DNA of 31,877 nucleotides, from IMG/VR virus record IMGVR_UViG_3300037247_000117, positions 1 to 31,877 of that record. One strand, written 5' to 3'. A model generated the notes under the pieces. The model saw nothing but the letters and a program-made list of their open reading frames with translations. It did no database searches and had not been told where the DNA came from. The translations under genes and the position numbers were made by a program. This document shows positions 29,528 to 31,877 of the stretch, one piece after another. This DNA comes from a virus. Each line of letters opens with the position of its first letter. Positions within the stretch are counted from its first letter, which is position 1.

Positions 29528-29774
29528 AAAGACTGTATGCGACAGAGATTCAAGAGAAATCGACGCGGGCACCGAAATCAGGGATGTGACGATAGCCGTC
29601 TCATACCGTGACGAAGATGGAATGATACACAAGGCGGTCAACGAAGTCATCCCTGATTGTTGCCCGCAGTGCTTTCATGGAGCCGTGCGGAACGCTACGA
29701 AGTTCGTAGACGGGTATAAGAAGAAAAAGAACTCCGGCGCGGAAGTAGCCCCAGCGGAAGACCGCGAAACGTAG
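29520..29774 (+). CDS. Small protein with Cys motif, last early gene (84 aa)
   Basis: AAGGGAG precedes the ATG at 29520. A beta-rich N-terminal half (IRDVTIAVSYRDEDG) is followed by PDCCPQCFHGAV, whose cysteines, with one near residue 7 (TVCDRD), could form a zinc site. The C-terminus is basic, then acidic. It is followed by a strong hairpin and is probably the last gene of the early operon. The function is unknown. Confidence 0.6.
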   Translation: MSRKTVCDRDSREIDAGTEIRDVTIAVSYRDEDGMIHKAVNEVIPDCCPQCFHGAVRNATKFVDGYKKKKNSGAEVAPAEDRET

Positions 29775-29781
29775 CCGGATA

Positions 29782-29820
29782 GCGGGGCCGGGTTTGATTC
29801 GTGGCCCGGTTCCCCGCGTT
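29782..29820 (+). terminator. Strong GC hairpin, probable terminator of the early operon
   Basis: GCGGGGCCGGG (29782-29792) pairs with CCCGG-TT-CCCCGC (29805-29817): 11 base pairs with a two-base bulge and a 12-base loop. GTTTG follows, so the T-tract is short. Its place right after the last gene of the early cluster and before a new block of genes supports termination or 3'-end stabilisation. Confidence 0.6.
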
Positions 29821-29835
29821 TGAAAGGATGGATAA

Positions 29836-30087
29836 GTGCAAAAGACTATAAGCTACGCCAGACAACGCAGAGAATGTGAGCCCACACAAGGCAACAGCAT
29901 GATGGTGTCCTTACATGAAGGCAAGTACGACGAAAAGGACGTGGGTTCAGAAAGCGCAAAAATATACGAGCACACAGTTGAATGGTGCCAGTGGTTCAAC
30001 TGCGAGTGTAGGCCAGAGACATGCGCAAGGTTGCGTGCGAGAGGTATTCTCATAGCCAACGGGCATAACATTCTGCTTGCGCCGTAG
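29836..30087 (+). CDS. Cys-rich small protein, GTG start (83 aa)
   Basis: The frame starts with GTG at 29836 after AAGGAT. An ATG at 29899 is a shorter alternative. The C-terminal half has WCQWFNCECRPETC, four cysteines in fourteen residues, which suggests a metal site, followed by a helix (ARLRARGILIA). The N-terminus is basic and poorly structured. It is the first gene after the hairpin. No family was recognised. Confidence 0.5.
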   Translation: MQKTISYARQRRECEPTQGNSMMVSLHEGKYDEKDVGSESAKIYEHTVEWCQWFNCECRPETCARLRARGILIANGHNILLAP

Positions 30088-30105
30088 CGCGAAATGTGGT
30101 AGATT
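30077..30105 (+). promoter_or_regulatory. Weak putative promoter before the HNH gene
   Basis: TTGCGC (30077-30082), a 17-base spacer and TAGATT (30100-30105), with TG one base before the -10 box, resemble an extended -10 promoter. The -35 match is poor. A small GCGC-CGTA-GCGC palindrome overlaps it. It could start the right-end block of genes. Confidence 0.3.
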
Positions 30106-30122
30106 GAAAACGGAGACCATGT

Positions 30123-30464
30123 ATGCCCAACAGACCTAGATCGCCATGCAGTTTCGCAAGGTGCCCAGGCCGCGCTATCGGCATAACGGGCCGCTGTGCA
30201 GACCATCCGCGCAAGCCGCAGCCCGAGAACAGGCCGAATGCCGCGCAGCGGGGATATGGCGGGACGTGGCAGAAGCTGCGGTTGATGCACTTGGCGCGGT
30301 ATCCGCTCTGTGAGACATGCGGAGAAGACAACATCACCGAAGGGGCTACAGAGGTCCACCACGTCATTCCACTGGGAGACGGCGGTAGCAACGCAACGGA
30401 TAACTTGCAATCGCTGTGTAAGTCATGTCACAGCCGGATAAAGGGACAGGAGAAAGGGCAATGA
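30123..30464 (+). CDS. HNH endonuclease (113 aa)
   Basis: The core has CETC (63-66), EVHHVIPLGDGG (His79, His80), then NLQSLCKSCHSR (Asn94, Cys99, Cys102, His103). This is the beta-beta-alpha metal fold of HNH nucleases with a structural zinc held by four cysteines. The N-terminus has further cysteines (CSFARCPGRAIG, RCADH) and RGYGGTWQKLR, a segment usual in phage HNH proteins encoded near terminase genes. Such enzymes often help the terminase cut DNA during packaging. Terminase is not in the window and might lie beyond its right end. Confidence 0.88.
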   Translation: MPNRPRSPCSFARCPGRAIGITGRCADHPRKPQPENRPNAAQRGYGGTWQKLRLMHLARYPLCETCGEDNITEGATEVHHVIPLGDGGSNATDNLQSLCKSCHSRIKGQEKGQ

Positions 30465-30751
30465 ACGAACGGATAGTCAAGATGATTCTCATAGCGTGGT
30501 TAGCAGTGGTGGCGTGTGGCTGTGTCAGTGGGCGCGTGGAGCGGCAGAACCAAGCTCGCCATGCAGAGACAAAGGCGTTGATTGAGAAACACCACGCCGT
30601 CACCTACATTGCCATAACAAGCTTGCTGATAAAGAGCGAGGCATACCAATGCAAGAAGTGTGGCAGCCGAGAGCATATTAAGATGAACGACAAGGGCGGG
30701 CTGTGGTGTGCGGCCTGTCTGAAGACACAGGAGGTCAAGGCCGATGAATGA
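30461..30751 (+). CDS. Putative lipoprotein or membrane protein with zinc ribbon (96 aa)
   Basis: The ATG at 30461 overlaps the HNH stop by four bases, with GAGAAAGG upstream. The N-terminus is MNERIVKMILIAWLAVVACG, with a lipobox-like VVAC (Cys19) or ACGC (Cys21). A helical region (ERQNQARHAETKALIEKHH) follows. The C-terminus has CKKC (64-67) and CAAC (83-86), a zinc ribbon. A lipoprotein carrying a zinc ribbon is odd, because ribbons usually act in the cytoplasm. It could be a spanin-like or membrane-anchored protein. The function is unknown. Confidence 0.6.
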   Translation: MNERIVKMILIAWLAVVACGCVSGRVERQNQARHAETKALIEKHHAVTYIAITSLLIKSEAYQCKKCGSREHIKMNDKGGLWCAACLKTQEVKADE

Positions 30752-30929
30752 CCAGTATGAACGGCAGAAAGCACGATATAAAGGAATTACAGCCCCTCCA
30801 TTTGGCGAAGAGGTCATAGGCCATACGCCAGACGGGAAAGAGATTGTCACGCCGGTGTTAGAACGGGGGCCACAGACGGAGCGCAGCCATGAACGACAAG
30901 GTCAAAGAACAAGCCAAACAGAAGGCTAG
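30744..30929 (+). CDS. Hypothetical small protein (61 aa)
   Basis: It overlaps the lipoprotein-like gene by eight bases, with GGAGG at 30730-30734 as ribosome binding site. The sequence has YKGITAPPFGEEVIGHTPDG and a Gln/Arg-rich end, with no cysteine or membrane segment. It overlaps the following gene by 41 bases in another frame. That is more than usual here and weakens the call for one of the two. No family was recognised. Confidence 0.5.
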   Translation: MNDQYERQKARYKGITAPPFGEEVIGHTPDGKEIVTPVLERGPQTERSHERQGQRTSQTEG

Positions 30930-31203
30930 AGACGCACGGGCGACAAGGGCGGTGTGCCGCACCCCGTTTGTCACAAAGGCAAGGGACAGGGCGCGCCATG
31001 CGTGGGCAGAGGGGCGGATACACCGGATGGTTGTAGCAGCCCTGATAGCAGTGCTGTTGACAGGCTGTGCGCCGCCGGTGATGGAATCGGTTGAGTTGAG
31101 ACAGTCCATATATCTGCTGGAGGATGAAGAGGGCAATACGTGGACGGAATGCAGGGCTGAGATTGTGCGGCCAGTGGGCGTGCCACGGAGGGTGCCGGAA
31201 TGA
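30889..31203 (+). CDS. Putative lipoprotein with long basic N-terminus (104 aa)
   Basis: From the ATG at 30889 the first 46 residues are very basic. A hydrophobic stretch then leads to a good lipobox, VVAALIAVLLTGC (L57-T-G-C60), followed by APP. A short form from the ATG at 31027 would lack the usual charged n-region, so the long start, or an unrecognised start between them, is likely. The mature part is only about 45 residues, as small as Rz1-type outer membrane spanins. It ends in an ATGA overlap with the first Tat-signal gene. Confidence 0.6.
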   Translation: MNDKVKEQAKQKARDARATRAVCRTPFVTKARDRARHAWAEGRIHRMVVAALIAVLLTGCAPPVMESVELRQSIYLLEDEEGNTWTECRAEIVRPVGVPRRVPE

Positions 31204-31475
31204 ACAGACGAGGCTTTATGAAGGCGGCGGGTGTTGGCGCGGTTGCTTGCGCTGTGCCCCTTGCGGTAGTAGCAGCCAAGCCAAGCCCGCTGGCATTGTT
31301 CAACAACCCGGATGCACAAGGGGCTATATCGCTGAACGAGTACGCGGAAGTGACGATCTGCTATGTGACCACGGGCAAGGGCGGAGAGTTGCTGTATCAT
31401 AACCGGCGCGGTGTGGTTAAGTGCGGGGTTATTGTGGCTCTACATAAAGAAGCAGAGGTAATGAGGCATGAATAG
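31200..31475 (+). CDS. Exported protein with Tat-type signal peptide (91 aa)
   Basis: The N-terminus MNRRGFMKAAGVGAVACAVP has the twin-arginine pattern (RRxFxK), a mildly hydrophobic Ala/Gly/Val core and a probable cleavage site near VVAA/KPS. The mature part, about 65 residues, is beta-rich (EYAEVTICYVTTGKGGELLY) with no known domain. The Tat pathway exports folded proteins, often with cofactors. The next gene encodes a second protein of the same plan. It starts with an ATGA overlap. Confidence 0.72.
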   Translation: MNRRGFMKAAGVGAVACAVPLAVVAAKPSPLALFNNPDAQGAISLNEYAEVTICYVTTGKGGELLYHNRRGVVKCGVIVALHKEAEVMRHE

Positions 31476-31749
31476 ACGCCAGTTCACAAGAGCTATCGGT
31501 ATTGGAGCCGCCGCGTTGGTAGCGCCTGTGGCTGTGGTGAAGGTAGTAACCAGAAGCCCTATCAACAACGTATGCTGGAAGCCGTGCCACCCGAGTAGAG
31601 AAGGTTGCCGATATGCCATGAACCCAGTCAAAGCATTGTGTGACCTAGCAAGACAGACAGGGTGGACACTAGATGAAGCACAGAGGAAATCGCTCCACGT
31701 GCTTGCCCTTTATTGTGACGAACCTGTATCTATAAGCGCGCAGGGGTGA
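31468..31749 (+). CDS. Second exported protein with Tat-type signal peptide (93 aa)
   Basis: MNRRQFTRAIGIGAAALVAP repeats the RRxF twin-arginine pattern and hydrophobic core of the gene before it, and AGAGG (31455-31459) precedes its ATG. The mature part differs. It has VCWKPCHPSREGCRYAM and a helix with LCDLARQTGWTLDEAQRKSL, with five cysteines that could form disulfides in the periplasm or bind a metal. The two signals are alike while the mature parts are not, which suggests signal duplication or reuse. The function is unknown. Confidence 0.7.
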   Translation: MNRRQFTRAIGIGAAALVAPVAVVKVVTRSPINNVCWKPCHPSREGCRYAMNPVKALCDLARQTGWTLDEAQRKSLHVLALYCDEPVSISAQG

Positions 31750-31795
31750 GTTTGTGAACCGGCCCAACGCACGCGCACGCGCGAAGGGATAACAC

Positions 31796-31877
31796 ATGGG
31801 ATGTGATGTCAGACAGGTAGCAGGGGGCATCTGCGGGGAAGGGGCGGGTAAAATCCCTAGAGGCGTTTTCCCTAGAC
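31796..31877 (+). CDS. Start of a small gene cut by the window edge (partial)
   Basis: AAGGGA (31783-31788) precedes an ATG at 31796. The 27 codons visible include MGCDVRQVAGGICG, with two cysteines, and stay open to the end of the window. This resembles the start of another Cys-rich small protein. Too little remains to say more. Confidence 0.45.
   Translation, partial: MGCDVRQVAGGICGEGAGKIPRGVFPR

Noticed and set aside
31754-31792. 12-codon GTG frame after the second Tat-signal gene
   Set aside because: Very short, Arg/Ala-rich, no motif; no support beyond its existence.
31855-31876. Two CCCTAGA copies 15 bases apart at the window end
   Set aside because: Too short, and possibly inside a gene cut by the edge; not enough to call an attachment or cohesive-end site.
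1-31877. CRISPR array, diversity-generating retroelement, integrase or insertion sequence
   Set aside because: No regular spaced repeats, reverse transcriptase, recombinase or transposase motifs were seen in any frame.

Overview
The window reads as part of the genome of a tailed bacteriophage with a long, non-contractile tail (siphovirus type). Every gene I can support lies on the + strand. Genes are packed tightly: many share the ATGA start/stop overlap and carry GGAG-type ribosome binding sites, which fits a bacterial host. Terminase, portal, capsid, polymerase, integrase and repressor-type lysogeny genes are not visible, so this is probably an incomplete genome or a rotated copy of one. 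The host cannot be named. A dockerin-like repeat, two Tat-signal proteins and lipobox proteins suggest a Gram-negative-type envelope, perhaps an environmental group rich in dockerins; that is inference.

Late region (1-17011). A Cys-rich microprotein and two small structural-looking proteins come first, then a LamG protein and a beta-rich protein. Next are a gp6/gp8-type head-tail connector, a head-closure protein, an HK97-gp10-like protein and a DUF3168-type tail terminator. Two related tail-tube-like proteins follow, the first with a complete 11-base Shine-Dalgarno sequence. After these come a tail assembly chaperone pair offset by a -1 frame, a tape measure protein, a gpM-position protein, a very large gpL/DUF2163-like tail tip protein, a GNAT-like protein and a 1296-residue gpJ-like tip/fibre protein. 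The lysis cassette is a membrane-anchored coiled-coil protein, an amidase and a holin. Several proteins in this region carry inserted adhesive-looking modules: the head-closure protein, the gpL-like protein and the gpJ-like protein.

Switch region (17012-17309). About 245 bases carry no convincing gene but hold an 11-bp inverted repeat. They are followed by a near-consensus sigma70 promoter (TTGACA, 17-base spacer, TATACT). A perfect 15-bp palindrome covers its -10 box, and the first gene downstream encodes a ribbon-helix-helix-like protein, which suggests autoregulation.

Early region (17310-29774). Many small proteins surround a YqaJ exonuclease and RecT pair, a DNA methyltransferase, a replication-initiator-like protein behind its own promoter and structured leader, a nucleoside deoxyribosyltransferase-like protein and a RuvC-like resolvase. 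An exported dockerin-like protein sits among them. Small proteins with paired cysteines are unusually abundant. Two genes share an unrecognised HGPL/GC...ICGxN..CPTC domain.

Right end (29775-31877). A strong hairpin separates this block from the early genes. It holds a Cys-rich protein, an HNH endonuclease, two lipobox proteins, a small unknown protein, two consecutive Tat-signal proteins and the start of another small gene cut by the window edge.
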